From Sphingopyxis sp. BE259 (GTDB lineage: Bacteria; Pseudomonadota; Alphaproteobacteria; Sphingomonadales; Sphingomonadaceae), in contig NZ_JAVDWM010000001.1 in the NCBI RefSeq assembly GCF_031457495.1, forward strand, positions 1,600,001-1,664,000: a stretch of DNA of 64,000 nucleotides, in the 5' to 3' direction. Positions 55,581 to 64,000 of the stretch are shown in pieces. Every line of letters begins with the position of its first letter. The stretch's first letter is position 1. Under the pieces are notes generated by a model. It saw only the letters and a program-made list of their open reading frames with translations. It had not been told where the DNA came from and made no database searches. The position numbers and the translations under genes are program-made.

Positions 55581-55727
55581 AGCTGCCAATCCCAAATTCG
55601 TCAGTCCCGCGAAAGCGGGGACCCAGAGCGTGCGTAGGCTAACCCCACCCTAGGTTCCCGCTTTCGCGGGAATGACGAAGTTATAGCATCCGGAACCTCA
55701 ACTTCCGATCGAGAGCCATCATTCCCT
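55581..55727. repeat. 147-bp dispersed repeat, family B, copy 2
   Basis: Same order and same orientation as 24951-25098. The central ~75 bases are almost identical, the flanks (AGCTGC at the left, ACTTCCG and CATTCCCT at the right) recognisably related but diverged. The two copies are direct repeats 30.6 kb apart. Confidence 0.9.
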
Positions 55728-55733
55728 GTTTTC

Positions 55734-55759
55734 GTCATCCCGGCCTGCGCCGGGATGAC
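55734..55759. repeat. Dispersed palindrome, family D, copy 3
   Basis: GTCATCCCGG-CCTGCG-CCGGGATGAC, a perfect 10-base stem immediately after family B copy 2. Confidence 0.8.
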
Positions 55760-55798
55760 GATTGAATCGAGGTTTGGTTTCGGCCTTGGCGGACAACT

Positions 55799-55890
55799 TT
55801 CGTTCCCGTTCGTGTCGAGCGAAGTCGAGACACCCAGCGGCCATGCACAGTCCCGCGCGGCATCTGGACTTCGCTCGATGCGAACGGGGG
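55799..55890. repeat. Inverted repeat, family E
   Basis: CGTTCCCGTTCGTGTCGAGC and, 50 bases later, TTCGCTCGATGCGAACGGG form imperfect inverted arms. The shape (GTCGAGCGAAGTCGAGAC core) is that of REP-like elements. Only one copy was seen in the window. Confidence 0.65.
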
Positions 55891-56017
55891 TGAGAAGGGA
55901 GGCGGTAGATCCGGCTTTATTAGCATTGGCATTAACGTTGACGCCGGGCATCGTCTGTCTAATGCGGTCACCCGCACGACGCCTTGCGCGCGCCCGGCCA
56001 ACAGCTACAAGCGAGCG

Positions 56018-56833
56018 ATGCCTGCGATCCGCCTCTTTGGCCTGCCCACCGATATCAACAGCAGTTTCGAACGCGGTGCCGCCGCCGGGCCCGCGGCGAT
56101 CCGCGCGGCATTGTTCAGCGATCGCGGCAATATGGCGAGCGAGCTTGGGGCTGAGATCGGCATCGATATCGCCTTCACCGACGACGGCGATCTGCCGCTG
56201 ACCGAAAATAGCGCGCAGGACGATGTTGCGATCCGGCGCCATGTCGTGATGCTGCAGGAAGATGGCGAGGTGCCGCTCGCGCTTGGCGGCGATCATGCGG
56301 TGACCTTTCCGCTGGTCGAGGCCGCGGCGACCTGTTTCGGACCGGTGACCATCCTGCATTTCGACGCCCACCCCGATCTCTACGACGATTTTGCAGGCAA
56401 TCCGCGCAGTCACGCCTCGCCCTTTGCGCGCATCTGCGAAGGCGGCAATGCCAAGCGATTGGTGCAGGTCGGCATCCGCACCCTCAACACGCATTGTCGC
56501 GAGCAGGCGGCGCGTTTCGGGGTCGAGATCATCTCGATGGCGAGCTTCACCCCCGACGCGGTGCCGGTGCTGGACGGCCCGCTCTATATCTCGATCGACC
56601 TCGACGGCATCGATCCGTCGGCGGCGCCCGGCGTCGCGCATCCCGAGCCCGGGGGGCTGACGGTGCGCGAGGTGCTGGCTGTGCTGCACAAGCAGACCGC
56701 GCCGATCGTCGGCGCCGATATCGTCGAGCATCACCCCGGCCGCGACATCGGCGATGTAACCGCGATCCTCGGCGCCAAGCTGGTCCGCGAGATCGCGGCG
56801 CTGGTCGACCGCAACGGCACATACAAGACCTGA
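56018..56833 (+). CDS. Arginase/agmatinase family ureohydrolase
   Basis: 271 residues. The dinuclear manganese site is shown by LGGDHAVTFP, HFDAHPDLYDD, SHASPFARI and SIDLDGIDPSAAPG. The family hydrolyses arginine, agmatine or similar guanidino compounds to urea; substrate class not clear. N-terminal AIRLFGLPTDINSSFERGAAAGPAAIRAALFS is normal. A GST gene follows on the same strand after 18 bases. Confidence 0.88.
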   Translation: MPAIRLFGLPTDINSSFERGAAAGPAAIRAALFSDRGNMASELGAEIGIDIAFTDDGDLPLTENSAQDDVAIRRHVVMLQEDGEVPLALGGDHAVTFPLVEAAATCFGPVTILHFDAHPDLYDDFAGNPRSHASPFARICEGGNAKRLVQVGIRTLNTHCREQAARFGVEIISMASFTPDAVPVLDGPLYISIDLDGIDPSAAPGVAHPEPGGLTVREVLAVLHKQTAPIVGADIVEHHPGRDIGDVTAILGAKLVREIAALVDRNGTYKT

Positions 56834-56851
56834 CCCTTTGAGGAGAGCATC

Positions 56852-57478
56852 ATGACCCTGATCGTCCACCATCTGAACAACAGTCGCTCACAGCGTATAT
56901 TGTGGCTGCTCGAGGAAATCGGCGCGCCGTACGAGATCAAATATTATGATCGCGACGCGACCACCAACCTCGCGCCGCCCGAGCTGATCGCGGTGCATCC
57001 GCTCGGCAAATCGCCGGTGATTTCGGATGGCGACCGCGTGATCATCGAATCGGGGGCGATCACCGAATATCTGTGCGAGCGGCACGGCGGCGACCATCTG
57101 GTTCCCGAACGCGGCAGCGACGACCATGTCAGCCACCTTGAATGGCTGCATTTCGCCGAAGGATCGGCGATGACCCCAATCCTGCTGCGGATTTACACCG
57201 CGCGGCTGGGCGAAGCGGCGGCGCCGCTCGAACCGCGGATCAACCAGCAGCTCGACGCGCATTTCGCCTATATGGAAAGCCGCGTCGGCGACAATGGTCA
57301 CTTCATTGGCGACAGCCTTTCGGCGGCGGACATCATGCTGAGCTTTCCGGCCGAGATCGCGATCATGCAGGGGATGGCGCCGCGCTATCCGAAACTCGCG
57401 GGGTTCGTGAACGCGTGCCATACGCGCCCCGCCTGGCAGCGCGCGCGCGAAAAGGGCGGCGCCTATTATGGCTATTGA
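56852..57478 (+). CDS. Glutathione S-transferase family protein
   Basis: 208 residues. The N-terminal thioredoxin-like domain (HHLNNSRSQRILWLLEEIGAPYEIKYYDRD, then GKSPVISDGDRVIIESGAITEYL) is joined to an all-helical C-terminal domain with FIGDSLSAADIMLSFP. It conjugates or reduces with glutathione; many sphingomonad members serve aromatic breakdown. An AGGAG site precedes the ATG. Its stop overlaps the next gene by 11 bases. Confidence 0.9.
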   Translation: MTLIVHHLNNSRSQRILWLLEEIGAPYEIKYYDRDATTNLAPPELIAVHPLGKSPVISDGDRVIIESGAITEYLCERHGGDHLVPERGSDDHVSHLEWLHFAEGSAMTPILLRIYTARLGEAAAPLEPRINQQLDAHFAYMESRVGDNGHFIGDSLSAADIMLSFPAEIAIMQGMAPRYPKLAGFVNACHTRPAWQRAREKGGAYYGY

Positions 57479-58055
57479 CCCAAGGCGCTGGCTGCCGCTG
57501 GCCGCGCTGGGGCTGATTTCCAGCGCGGCGGCGGCGCAGGCTCCGCTGCTCGGGCCGGAGGTTGAGCGCGTCGCAACGGGCGCCGACGGCGCAACATTCC
57601 CTGTCTCGGCGACCGATGAAAGCGCCGCGATGGGCCGCTTCGCCGCCTACACGATGGCGCTCGCGAAGCGCGATTATGCCAGCGCCTATGCGATGCTGCG
57701 GCTGTCGTTCCAAGCGGCGAACCCGCGGCTCGAATGGGAAATGAACCTGCGCAAGCGGCCGGTCCTGTGGGCCGATGGCACGCTCCGGGTGCTGCGGGTG
57801 AGCTGGTACGCCGATCCAGCGGGCCAGCCGCCGGGGCTTTACGCCGCCTTCGATTTTCGCGGCGACCGCAAAGACGGGACGATGGATTGCGGCTATGTCG
57901 CCGTCCATCGCACCGCCCCCGGCGCCGAGTGGACCGTGGTGCGTACCGACACCTCCGAAGTCCCTGCCGCGCTGATCGAGGACGGGGTGCCAAAGGCCGA
58001 CGTGCTGCGGCAACTGCCCTGCTATCTGGGCAAGGGGATCGCCACCGCATTCTGA
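57468..58055 (+). CDS. Exported protein of unknown function
   Basis: 195 residues with a signal peptide MAIDPRRWLPLAALGLISSAAAAQA. The mature part has a helical SAAMGRFAAYTMALAKRDYASAYAML segment followed by a mixed region with two cysteines (DCGYVAV and LPCYLGKG). A distant similarity to DUF4019 is possible but not certain. It overlaps the GST gene end, so it is probably in the same transcript, upstream of alaS. Confidence 0.7.
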   Translation: MAIDPRRWLPLAALGLISSAAAAQAPLLGPEVERVATGADGATFPVSATDESAAMGRFAAYTMALAKRDYASAYAMLRLSFQAANPRLEWEMNLRKRPVLWADGTLRVLRVSWYADPAGQPPGLYAAFDFRGDRKDGTMDCGYVAVHRTAPGAEWTVVRTDTSEVPAALIEDGVPKADVLRQLPCYLGKGIATAF

Positions 58056-58127
58056 TCGATTGCGGCGTTGATCGTCATCGACACGAAGCGGCTTGTCGCA
58101 TGACGGCAAAGTCCCTAATTCGCGCGG

Positions 58128-60776
58128 ATGACATCGACCAACGACATTCGCCGCTCGTTCCTCGACTATTTCGGGGGCACCGGGCACCATATCGAACCGT
58201 CGGCGCCGCTGGTGCCGTACAACGACCCGACGTTGATGTTCGTCAACGCCGGGATGGTGCCGTTCAAGAATGTCTTCACGGGCCTTGAAAAGCGTCCGTA
58301 CAGCACTGCGGCGTCGTCGCAGAAATGCGTCCGCGCGGGGGGCAAGCACAACGACCTCGACAATGTCGGCTTTACCGCGCGGCATCATACTTTCTTTGAA
58401 ATGCTGGGCAATTTTTCGTTCGGCGACTATTTCAAGGAGCAGGCGATCCATCATGCGTGGACCCTGATCACCAAGACCTGGGGGCTGGCGCCCGAGAAGC
58501 TGACCGCGACCGTCTATCACACCGATGACGAGGCGTTCGACCTGTGGCGCAAGATCGCTGGGCTGCCCGAGGAGCGGATCATCCGCATCGCGACGAGCGA
58601 CAATTTCTGGTCGATGGGCGACACCGGGCCGTGCGGGCCGTGCAGCGAAATCTTTTACGACCATGGTGACCATATCTGGGGCGGCCCGCCGGGTTCTCCC
58701 GAAGAGGACGGCGACCGCTTCGTCGAAATCTGGAACCTGGTGTTCATGCAGTATGACCAGCGCGGTCCGGGCGACCGCGTCGACCTGCCGCGGCCCAGCA
58801 TCGACACCGGCATGGGGCTGGAGCGCGTTGCGGCGGTGCTGCAGGGGGTCCACGACAATTACGACACCGACACGTTCAAGGCGCTGATCGCCGCGTCGGT
58901 CGACCTGACCGGCGTTCCGGCCGAGGGCGCGACACAGGCGAGCCACCGCGTGATCGCCGATCACCTGCGCGCATCGAGCTTTCTGATCGCCGACGGGGTG
59001 CTGCCGTCGGCCGAGGGGCGCGGCTATGTGCTGCGCCGGATCATGCGCCGCGCGATGCGTCACGCGCATCTGCTCGGCGCCAAGGATCCGCTGATGTACC
59101 GGCTGCTGCCGTCGCTGACCGCTGAGATGGGCGCCGCCTATCCCGAGCTGATCCGCGCCCAGCCGCTGATCGCCGAGACGCTGGAACGCGAGGAAACCAA
59201 GTTCCGCCAGACGCTCGACAAGGGGCTACGGCTGCTCGACGAAGCCACCGTCGGCATGGGCAATGGCGATACGCTGCCTGGCGAGGTCGCGTTCAAGCTC
59301 TACGACACCTACGGCTTCCCCTATGACCTGACCGAAGATGCGCTGCGCACGCAGGACATCGCGGTCGATCGCGACGGCTTTGACGCGGCGATGGCGCAGC
59401 AGAAGGCGGCGGCGCGCGCGGCGTGGAAGGGCAGCGGGCAAAAGGCATCGGAAGAAATCTGGTTCGACCTGGCCGAAACCAATGGCAGCACCGAATTTAC
59501 GGGTTATGGCGCCACCGTCGGCGAAGGCCAGGTGATCGCGTTGGTCAAGGACGGCGTCCAGGTCGACGCGGCGAGCGCGGGCGACGAGCTGGTCGTGCTC
59601 ACCAACCAGACACCTTTTTACGGCGAGAGCGGCGGCCAGATGGGCGACAGCGGCGTCATCGCGACGTTGGGCGGCGCCAAGGCTTCGGTCAGCGACACCG
59701 GCAAGCCGCTCGGCCGCCTGCACGCGCATCAGGCCAAGTTGGAGGCGGGGACGCTGAAGGTCGGCGACACGGTGCAGCTGACCGTCGATGCCGAACGCCG
59801 CGACCGCATCCGGGCCAATCACAGCGCGACTCATTTGCTGCACGCGGCGCTGCGCAACCGGCTGGGCGGGCATGTGACGCAGAAGGGCAGCCTGGTTGCC
59901 GAGGATCGCTTCCGTTTCGACTTCTCGCATCCCAAGGCGCTGAGCGCCGATGAGATCGCCGACATCGAATCGCAAGTGAACGCGCAGATTCGCGGCAATG
60001 AGGCGGTGACGACGCGGCTGATGACCCCCGACGACGCGGTCGCGGCGGGCGCGCTGGCGCTGTTCGGTGAGAAATATGGCGACGAAGTGCGGGTGCTCAG
60101 CATGGGCAAGGCGACCGAGAATCATTATTCGGTCGAGCTGTGCGGCGGCACGCATGTGCGGGCGCTGGGTGACATCGCGCTGCTCAAGATTATCAGCGAA
60201 TCCGCCGTGTCTTCGGGGGTGCGGCGGATTGAGGCGCTGACCGGCGATGCCGCGCGCGTGTGGCTGAATGGCCGCGATGACGCGCTGAAGGCGGCGGCGG
60301 CGGCGCTCAAGACGTCGCCCGACGATGTCCCGGCGCGCGTTGCGGCGTTGGCCGAGCAGCTCAAGAAGGCCGAACGCGAACTGGCTGATGCGAAGAAGGC
60401 GCTGGCGCTCGGCGGTGGTGGGGCCGGCGGCGGCGCGGCGAGCGGACCGGCCGTCGAGCAGGTCGGCGATACCGCGTTCATCGCGCAGGTCGTCGATGGG
60501 CTCGATCCCAAGGAATTGCGCGGCACGGTCGATGGCCTCAAGAAACAGGTCGGCAGCGGCGTGGCGATGCTGGTCGCGGTCAATGACGGGCGCGCGTCGG
60601 TGGCGGTCGGGGTGACCGACGGGGTCGCGCACAATGCCGTCGATCTCGTCAAGCTCGCGGTCGCGGCGCTGGGCGGGCAGGGCGGCGGTGGCCGTCCCGA
60701 CATGGCGCAGGGCGGCGGTCCCGATGGCAGCGCGGCCGATGCGGCGGTCGCCGCGGTCAAAGCCGCGCTTGCTTGA
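58128..60776 (+). CDS. alaS: Alanine--tRNA ligase
   Basis: 882 residues, full length. Class II catalytic core begins [26 protein letters not shown] with [17 protein letters not shown]; the editing domain has the zinc/His motif [15 protein letters not shown] and [11 protein letters not shown]; the C-terminal oligomerisation domain (GG-rich, then [27 protein letters not shown]) is complete. It charges tRNA-Ala and clears mis-acylated Ser and Gly. recA-alaS proximity is a common alphaproteobacterial arrangement, here with three genes inserted. Confidence 0.98.
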   Translation: MTSTNDIRRSFLDYFGGTGHHIEPSAPLVPYNDPTLMFVNAGMVPFKNVFTGLEKRPYSTAASSQKCVRAGGKHNDLDNVGFTARHHTFFEMLGNFSFGDYFKEQAIHHAWTLITKTWGLAPEKLTATVYHTDDEAFDLWRKIAGLPEERIIRIATSDNFWSMGDTGPCGPCSEIFYDHGDHIWGGPPGSPEEDGDRFVEIWNLVFMQYDQRGPGDRVDLPRPSIDTGMGLERVAAVLQGVHDNYDTDTFKALIAASVDLTGVPAEGATQASHRVIADHLRASSFLIADGVLPSAEGRGYVLRRIMRRAMRHAHLLGAKDPLMYRLLPSLTAEMGAAYPELIRAQPLIAETLEREETKFRQTLDKGLRLLDEATVGMGNGDTLPGEVAFKLYDTYGFPYDLTEDALRTQDIAVDRDGFDAAMAQQKAAARAAWKGSGQKASEEIWFDLAETNGSTEFTGYGATVGEGQVIALVKDGVQVDAASAGDELVVLTNQTPFYGESGGQMGDSGVIATLGGAKASVSDTGKPLGRLHAHQAKLEAGTLKVGDTVQLTVDAERRDRIRANHSATHLLHAALRNRLGGHVTQKGSLVAEDRFRFDFSHPKALSADEIADIESQVNAQIRGNEAVTTRLMTPDDAVAAGALALFGEKYGDEVRVLSMGKATENHYSVELCGGTHVRALGDIALLKIISESAVSSGVRRIEALTGDAARVWLNGRDDALKAAAAALKTSPDDVPARVAALAEQLKKAERELADAKKALALGGGGAGGGAASGPAVEQVGDTAFIAQVVDGLDPKELRGTVDGLKKQVGSGVAMLVAVNDGRASVAVGVTDGVAHNAVDLVKLAVAALGGQGGGGRPDMAQGGGPDGSAADAAVAAVKAALA

Positions 60777-61249
60777 AACCGACGAAAAAGACGCGGCGCA
60801 CCGATCATGCCGAACGGCTGATCGCGGCGCCACTGGTCGATGTGTTTGCGGCGTTCACGAGCGCCGACAAGCTGGCCCGCTGGTTGCCACCCGAGGGGGC
60901 GACGGGGACGTTCGAGCATGTCGACCTGCGTGCGGGCGGCGGTTTTTTGATGCGACTGACGTTTGATGACGCCGATGTCGAAACCAAGAGCGACGACGAT
61001 AGCGACGTGGTTGAAGTCTATATTCCAGTCCTCGACGAGGGACGGTTGATCGTGTGGGAGGTCGAGTTCGAATCCGACGATCCGCGCTTTTCAGGGACGA
61101 TGGCGATGCACTGGTATCTGTCGCGCCAGGGCGGCGGGACGCTGGTGACGATCGATGCGCACCATGTGCCGCCGGGGATTTCGGCGAAGGATCATGTCGA
61201 GGGGTTGAATTCGTCGCTGGCGAATTTGGCGGCGGTGGTGGAAAGCTAG
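60773..61249 (+). CDS. SRPBCC (AHSA1/START-like) domain protein
   Basis: 158 residues from a TTG at 60773 that overlaps the alaS stop by 4 bases. [44 protein letters not shown] and the C-terminal [14 protein letters not shown] helix are typical of AHSA1-type hydrophobic-pocket proteins. The ligand is unknown. Overlap with alaS suggests co-translation. Confidence 0.85.
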   Translation: MKPTKKTRRTDHAERLIAAPLVDVFAAFTSADKLARWLPPEGATGTFEHVDLRAGGGFLMRLTFDDADVETKSDDDSDVVEVYIPVLDEGRLIVWEVEFESDDPRFSGTMAMHWYLSRQGGGTLVTIDAHHVPPGISAKDHVEGLNSSLANLAAVVES

Positions 61250-61269
61250 CGCCGTCCTTCAAGGCGTGT

Positions 61270-61350
61270 GTCCCCGCGAAGGCGGGGACCCATCTCCTGC
61301 CGGTTCAAAATAGCGCCGACCGGAGATGGGTCCCTGCCTTCGCAGGGGCG
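61270..61350. repeat. Dispersed palindrome, family F
   Basis: GTCCCCGCGAAGGCGGGGAC hairpin, then CCATCTCC...GGAGATGG arms, then CCCTGCCTTCGCAGGGGCG. It lies between the SRPBCC gene and the convergent holin gene and resembles families B and C in its outer arms. Confidence 0.75.
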
Positions 61351-61378
61351 CGTTGGCATTTTTTATGGCGGCGCTAGT

Positions 61379-61792
61379 TCAACTCTCCACCCCCTTGGCT
61401 TTCCCCCACGCCCGCGCCGCCGTATACCCCAAATACCCCGTGCCAAAGAGCGCATAGAGCGGTTCGGGAATCCCCGCGAGATAGGCGTTCATCCCCTCCG
61501 CGATGCCCTTGGCCATCTCGGGCCGCGCCGCGGCGATCAGGCCCATCGGGATTGCCCACAGCAACAGCGCATACATGACATAGAGGAAGCTCGGCCGCGC
61601 GCGGCTGGTCCATGGGTCGGCGCTGTTCGCCTCGGCGACGATAGCGGTCATCCGGGTGCGGATCGCCTCCATTTCCTGGCTGCCCTCCATCTTGAGCAGT
61701 TCCAGCTTGGCGCGGTCGCGCGCTTCCGGGTCGGGGATGATCTTGTCGATCAGCTTGGCGATCGGGCCGATCAGGCCTTCGATAATGCTCAT
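61379..61792 (-). CDS. Holin of three-transmembrane type (HOL_3TMs)
   Basis: 137 residues. A cytoplasmic N-terminal part with PEARDRAKLELLKMEGSQEMEAI precedes SRARPSFLYVMYALLLWAIPMGLIAAARPEM and LYALFGTGYLGYTAARAWGKAKG, giving two to three membrane segments. This matches holins linked to gene transfer agent release. It would permeabilise the membrane to let out the endolysin encoded upstream on the same strand. No phage structural genes are nearby. Confidence 0.8.
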   Translation of the reverse strand: MSIIEGLIGPIAKLIDKIIPDPEARDRAKLELLKMEGSQEMEAIRTRMTAIVAEANSADPWTSRARPSFLYVMYALLLWAIPMGLIAAARPEMAKGIAEGMNAYLAGIPEPLYALFGTGYLGYTAARAWGKAKGVES

Positions 61793-61852
61793 TTCGATGC
61801 TCCTGCATGTTCAAAGTTCAGGGAAGTTCAGCCCAACGACGCGTGCTCAGCG

Positions 61853-62422
61853 TCAATGCGGGCCAATCCGGTTCGCCAGCCAGCCGTAGAGAAACGCCTC
61901 CTGGCTGGGGCGGCGTTCGGCGAGTGCGATGTAGCGTTCGCCCTGCAGCGCCTCCATCGCGCGCAGCAGGACCGTCTCACCGCCTGCGCCGCGGGCGCGC
62001 AGAAAGGCGTCGAGCGCCGACAAAGTGCGCGGCCCGATCTCGCGATCAACCGCGATGTCGGGATAGTCGCGCGCGGCGCGGTTGAGCGCGTTGAGCGCGC
62101 GCTGCAGGAAGCCGGCGGCGGTGGCGGTGCCCATGTTGACCCCGGTGTCGAACAGTTCGGCGGCGATGTGCGGGGCGCGCAGCGCGACGGTATCGAACCC
62201 AGGCCGCAGCCAATAGAGGCGGCGATAGATCGATGCGGCATCGGCGCGCGGCAGGTCGCGCATTGCGCCGACGTAGCCCTGCGCACGCGCGATCGCTTCG
62301 GTAATGCCCCAGCAGGTCGGGCCGCCGCGGTCGGCAGGGTGGTTTACATATCGGCCTTCGCGGTCGATGACGGCATCGATCAGCGCGTCGGCATCGACGC
62401 GCAGACGGTCAGATTTTGGCAT
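61853..62422 (-). CDS. Endolysin / N-acetylmuramidase, GH108 family
   Basis: 189 residues. The GH108 catalytic motif DREGRYVNHPADRGGPTCWGIT has the general acid Glu at 22. The C-terminal PG_binding_3 region includes FDTGVNMGTATAAGFLQRALNAL and GPRTLSALDAFL. It cuts the glycan backbone of peptidoglycan. It lacks a signal peptide, so export depends on the holin encoded 60 bases downstream. Together they form a lysis cassette. A large dyad lies just upstream. Confidence 0.88.
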   Translation of the reverse strand: MPKSDRLRVDADALIDAVIDREGRYVNHPADRGGPTCWGITEAIARAQGYVGAMRDLPRADAASIYRRLYWLRPGFDTVALRAPHIAAELFDTGVNMGTATAAGFLQRALNALNRAARDYPDIAVDREIGPRTLSALDAFLRARGAGGETVLLRAMEALQGERYIALAERRPSQEAFLYGWLANRIGPH

Positions 62423-62434
62423 GAGTCGCTCCCG

Positions 62435-62462
62435 TGGTTCGTTGACCTGGTAAAACGAACCA
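62435..62462. promoter_or_regulatory. Perfect dyad in the divergent endolysin / oxidoreductase promoter
   Basis: TGGTTCGTT and AACGAACCA are perfect 9-base inverted arms with a 10-base spacer. The site is 12 bases upstream of the endolysin start and about 32 bases upstream of the quinone oxidoreductase start. It is a strong candidate operator for one or both genes; the cognate regulator is not in the window. Confidence 0.65.
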
Positions 62463-62493
62463 TATTGGAATATTGTAGGAAAGACTTTTCTCC

Positions 62494-63471
62494 ATGCGCG
62501 CCTTGCAGGTCACCGAATTGTTGCCCGATCATGCCGGAGCCGGGCTGGCCGATGTGCCGGTGCCGGAGCCGGGGCCGGGGGAGGTGCGGGTGCGGGTGTG
62601 CGCGGCGGCGGTGAATTTTCCCGATCTGTTGATGACGCGCGGCGATTATCAATTGAAGCCGCCATTGCCTTTTGTTTCGGGGCTCGAGTTTGCTGGTGAG
62701 GTTGATGCGTTGGGCGAGGGGGTCTCCGATTGGCAAGTCGGCCACCCGGTGGTCGGCGGCAACCGGTTCGGCGCGATGGCCGAATATTGCGTCGCTCCCG
62801 CCGCGGCGCTGCGCGCGAAGCCCGACCGGCTGACGTGGGAGGAGGCCGCGGCCTATCCGGTCGCGTACCTCACCGCCTATGTCGCGCTCGTCCGCTGCGC
62901 GCGCGTTGTGCCGGACGAGTGGGTGCTGGTGCATGGCGCGGCGGGCGGCGTCGGGCTGGCGGCGATCGACCTCGCCAAGGCGCTGGGCGCGCGGGTGATC
63001 GCGGCGGCGAGTAGTGCCGATAAACGCGCGGCGATCGCGCGGCTTTATGCGCCCGATGCGGTGATCGATGGCGGGCCGGGGTTTCGCGAGCGCGTGAAAG
63101 CGCTGACCGGCGGGGCGGGGGCCGATGTGATCTACGATCCCGTTGGCGGCGACGTCTTTGACGAATCGACGCGCTGTATCGCGTTCGGTGGGCGTTTGCT
63201 GGTGATCGGTTTCGCGTCGGGGCGTATTTCCGAGGTGTCGGTGAATATGCCGCTGATCAAGGGCTTTTCGGTCGTCGGGGTGCGCGCGGGCGAATATGGC
63301 CGCCGCTTTCCCCAACGTGGGGTGGAGAATGTCGCGGCGATCGATGCGCTGGCGGCAGCGGGCAAAATCCGCCCGCAGGTCCATGCCGCGCTCGACCTAG
63401 CCGATTGGCGCACCGGCTTTGCGATGCTGGAGCGGCGCGAAGTGGTGGGCAAGGTCGTGCTGAAACCGTGA
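62494..63471 (+). CDS. NADPH:quinone oxidoreductase family protein
   Basis: 325 residues, a zinc-independent medium-chain dehydrogenase/reductase. GroES-like N-terminal domain (VNFPDLLMTRGDYQLKPPLPFVSGLEFAGEV), nucleotide-binding VLVHGAAGGVGLAAIDLAKALGARVIAAAS, and YDPVGGDVFDESTRC are clear. It reduces quinones or enones with NADPH. It is divergent from the lysis cassette, sharing the dyad region. Confidence 0.92.
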   Translation: MRALQVTELLPDHAGAGLADVPVPEPGPGEVRVRVCAAAVNFPDLLMTRGDYQLKPPLPFVSGLEFAGEVDALGEGVSDWQVGHPVVGGNRFGAMAEYCVAPAAALRAKPDRLTWEEAAAYPVAYLTAYVALVRCARVVPDEWVLVHGAAGGVGLAAIDLAKALGARVIAAASSADKRAAIARLYAPDAVIDGGPGFRERVKALTGGAGADVIYDPVGGDVFDESTRCIAFGGRLLVIGFASGRISEVSVNMPLIKGFSVVGVRAGEYGRRFPQRGVENVAAIDALAAAGKIRPQVHAALDLADWRTGFAMLERREVVGKVVLKP

Positions 63472-63570
63472 CGAGCCGAGTCCGCTTGCCATAGTTTTGC
63501 GACGCCTGACCTGTCATGTCCGGCGCGGGGTATTCCGGCGACTTTGCCGACCATGACCAAAGGACAGAAT

Positions 63571-63900
63571 ATGAAGACATTGACGATGATTGCCGCCACG
63601 TTCGGCCTGGCGATCCCGGTGATCGCTACCGCGCAGCCGAAGCCCGACGACGGGCGGCTGTTCGCGATGATCGACACCAATGGCGACGGCAAGCTCGACA
63701 AAGCCGAAGTCACCAAAATGGCCGAAATGCGCGCGCAGCGGCAGGGCGACCCGACGATGGCCTCGCCCGACAAGGTCGATGCCTTTATCAAGCATGTCGA
63801 TGCCAATGGCGACGGCGTGATCGACAAGGCCGAGATCGGCGCGATGCGCGATGCGCGCGCCGGGGCGCCGCCGGCAGAGGCGCCATCGAGCGCGAACTGA
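63571..63900 (+). CDS. Exported EF-hand protein
   Basis: 109 residues from the ATG at 63571 (AAGGA upstream; an earlier TTG is less likely). The signal peptide ends at ATAQP (about 22). Two EF-hand loops, DTNGDGKLDKAE (35-46) and DANGDGVIDKAE (77-88), are canonical calcium binders. The C-terminal tail is Ala/Pro-rich. It probably buffers or senses calcium in the periplasm. Function otherwise unknown. Confidence 0.85.
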   Translation: MKTLTMIAATFGLAIPVIATAQPKPDDGRLFAMIDTNGDGKLDKAEVTKMAEMRAQRQGDPTMASPDKVDAFIKHVDANGDGVIDKAEIGAMRDARAGAPPAEAPSSAN

Positions 63901-63908
63901 GTTGACCT

Positions 63909-63937
63909 GCGGGCGGCGGTCCCGGGCCGCCGCCCGC
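63909..63937 (+). terminator. GC-rich hairpin after the EF-hand gene
   Basis: GCGGGCGGCGG / CCGCCGCCCGC, a perfect 11-base stem with loop TCCCGGG, 8 bases after the stop. The T-run is short, so it may be a weak intrinsic terminator. Confidence 0.6.
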
Positions 63938-63960
63938 CGTTTGCGCGGCGGGTGTCTCGC

Positions 63961-64000
63961 ATGGACGAGAGCGATCGTCCGCCGGACGTCCCGTTCCTCG
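63961..64000 (+). CDS. Possible start of the next gene (truncated at window end)
   Basis: An ATG at 63961 opens a frame MDESDRPPDVPFL that runs off the window edge. Too short to identify. The position, just after a terminator-like hairpin, makes a new gene start plausible, but nothing confirms it. Confidence 0.3.
   Translation, partial: MDESDRPPDVPFL

Larger units (their letters stand above)
55402..56017. other. Repeat-rich gap between recA and the arginase-family gene
   Basis: 616 bases without a convincing gene. It holds the recA hairpin, a full copy of repeat family B, a family D palindrome and a further inverted repeat (55799-55890). The remaining sequence shows no recognisable feature; the promoter for the next gene probably lies near 55915-55990. 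Confidence 0.75.

Noticed and set aside
57363-60833. Two long minus-strand frames (568 and 535 codons) opposite the GST gene and alaS
   Set aside because: Both are antisense to well-supported genes and carry no recognisable family features.
61379-62422. Prophage remnant
   Set aside because: Only lysis genes are present; the flanking genes are chromosomal and no structural, replication or integration gene is seen. The alternative (release cassette) is listed as a finding.
62423-62493. CtrA site (TTAA-N7-TTAA) ahead of the endolysin gene
   Set aside because: I looked for both half-sites in this gap and found neither; any CtrA control would have to be indirect.

Overview
The window reads as chromosome of a GC-rich alphaproteobacterium, most likely a sphingomonad (Sphingopyxis- or Sphingomonas-like). 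This is inferred from the alphaproteobacterial LexA box (GTTC-N7-GTTC) ahead of recA, a CckA-type hybrid kinase, a NodT-family RND efflux tripartite set, and gene families common in that group (DUF2062, DUF4197, DUF1275, M13 peptidases). The lineage call is inference: no rRNA is present.

Positions 1-10239 hold one tightly coupled plus-strand operon whose 5' end lies outside the window. It encodes a fumarylacetoacetate-hydrolase-family enzyme (partial), an NMT1/SsuABC-type ABC importer, a VOC (extradiol-type) protein, an alpha/beta hydrolase, and a near-complete 3-hydroxyanthranilate / 2-aminomuconate meta-cleavage route: ring dioxygenase, semialdehyde dehydrogenase, deaminase, decarboxylase, hydratase, aldolase and acetaldehyde dehydrogenase. 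The products would be pyruvate and acetyl-CoA. The decarboxylase acting just after ring cleavage (ACMSD) is not in the window. A tRNA-Thr(CGT) follows.

Positions 10.4-21.7 kb carry a class A penicillin-binding protein, a DNA alkylation repair (AlkC/AlkD-like) protein, a complete RND efflux system with a divergent TetR regulator and a perfect dyad between them, and a GPH-type transporter behind a second dyad. Positions 21.8-32.2 kb carry secE, nusG, tesB, rplK, rplA, then a block with heme-exporter genes ccmA/ccmB, a small metalloprotease, phhB, two transporters, a zinc-ribbon protein and a YqjI-like PadR/DUF2218 pair, and only then rplJ-rplL. The usual ribosomal/RNA polymerase cluster is therefore broken up, and rpoB does not follow rplL.

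Positions 32.2-44.5 kb are a mixed region: a Pro/Ala-rich membrane protein, an ATP-grasp plus nucleotidyltransferase pair of unknown product, a carotenoid-oxygenase-family enzyme with a divergent TetR, a MASE1-PAS-GGDEF cyclase, a coupled DUF2975/XRE/membrane triad, a DUF4197 protein, RNase P RNA, a 51-residue membrane peptide and a secreted caspase-Sel1 protein. Positions 44.5-64 kb are mostly housekeeping: greB, a lytic transglycosylase, dapA, smpB, a DUF2062 protein, an M13 peptidase, cckA with an overlapping single-domain response regulator, recA, arginase- and GST-family genes, alaS and an SRPBCC protein. They are followed by an isolated holin plus GH108 endolysin cassette, a quinone oxidoreductase and an EF-hand protein.

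Short dispersed palindromic repeats of several families occupy many intergenic gaps, including a ~147-bp element present in two near-identical direct copies 30.6 kb apart. I found no CRISPR array, no IS transposase and no integrase.
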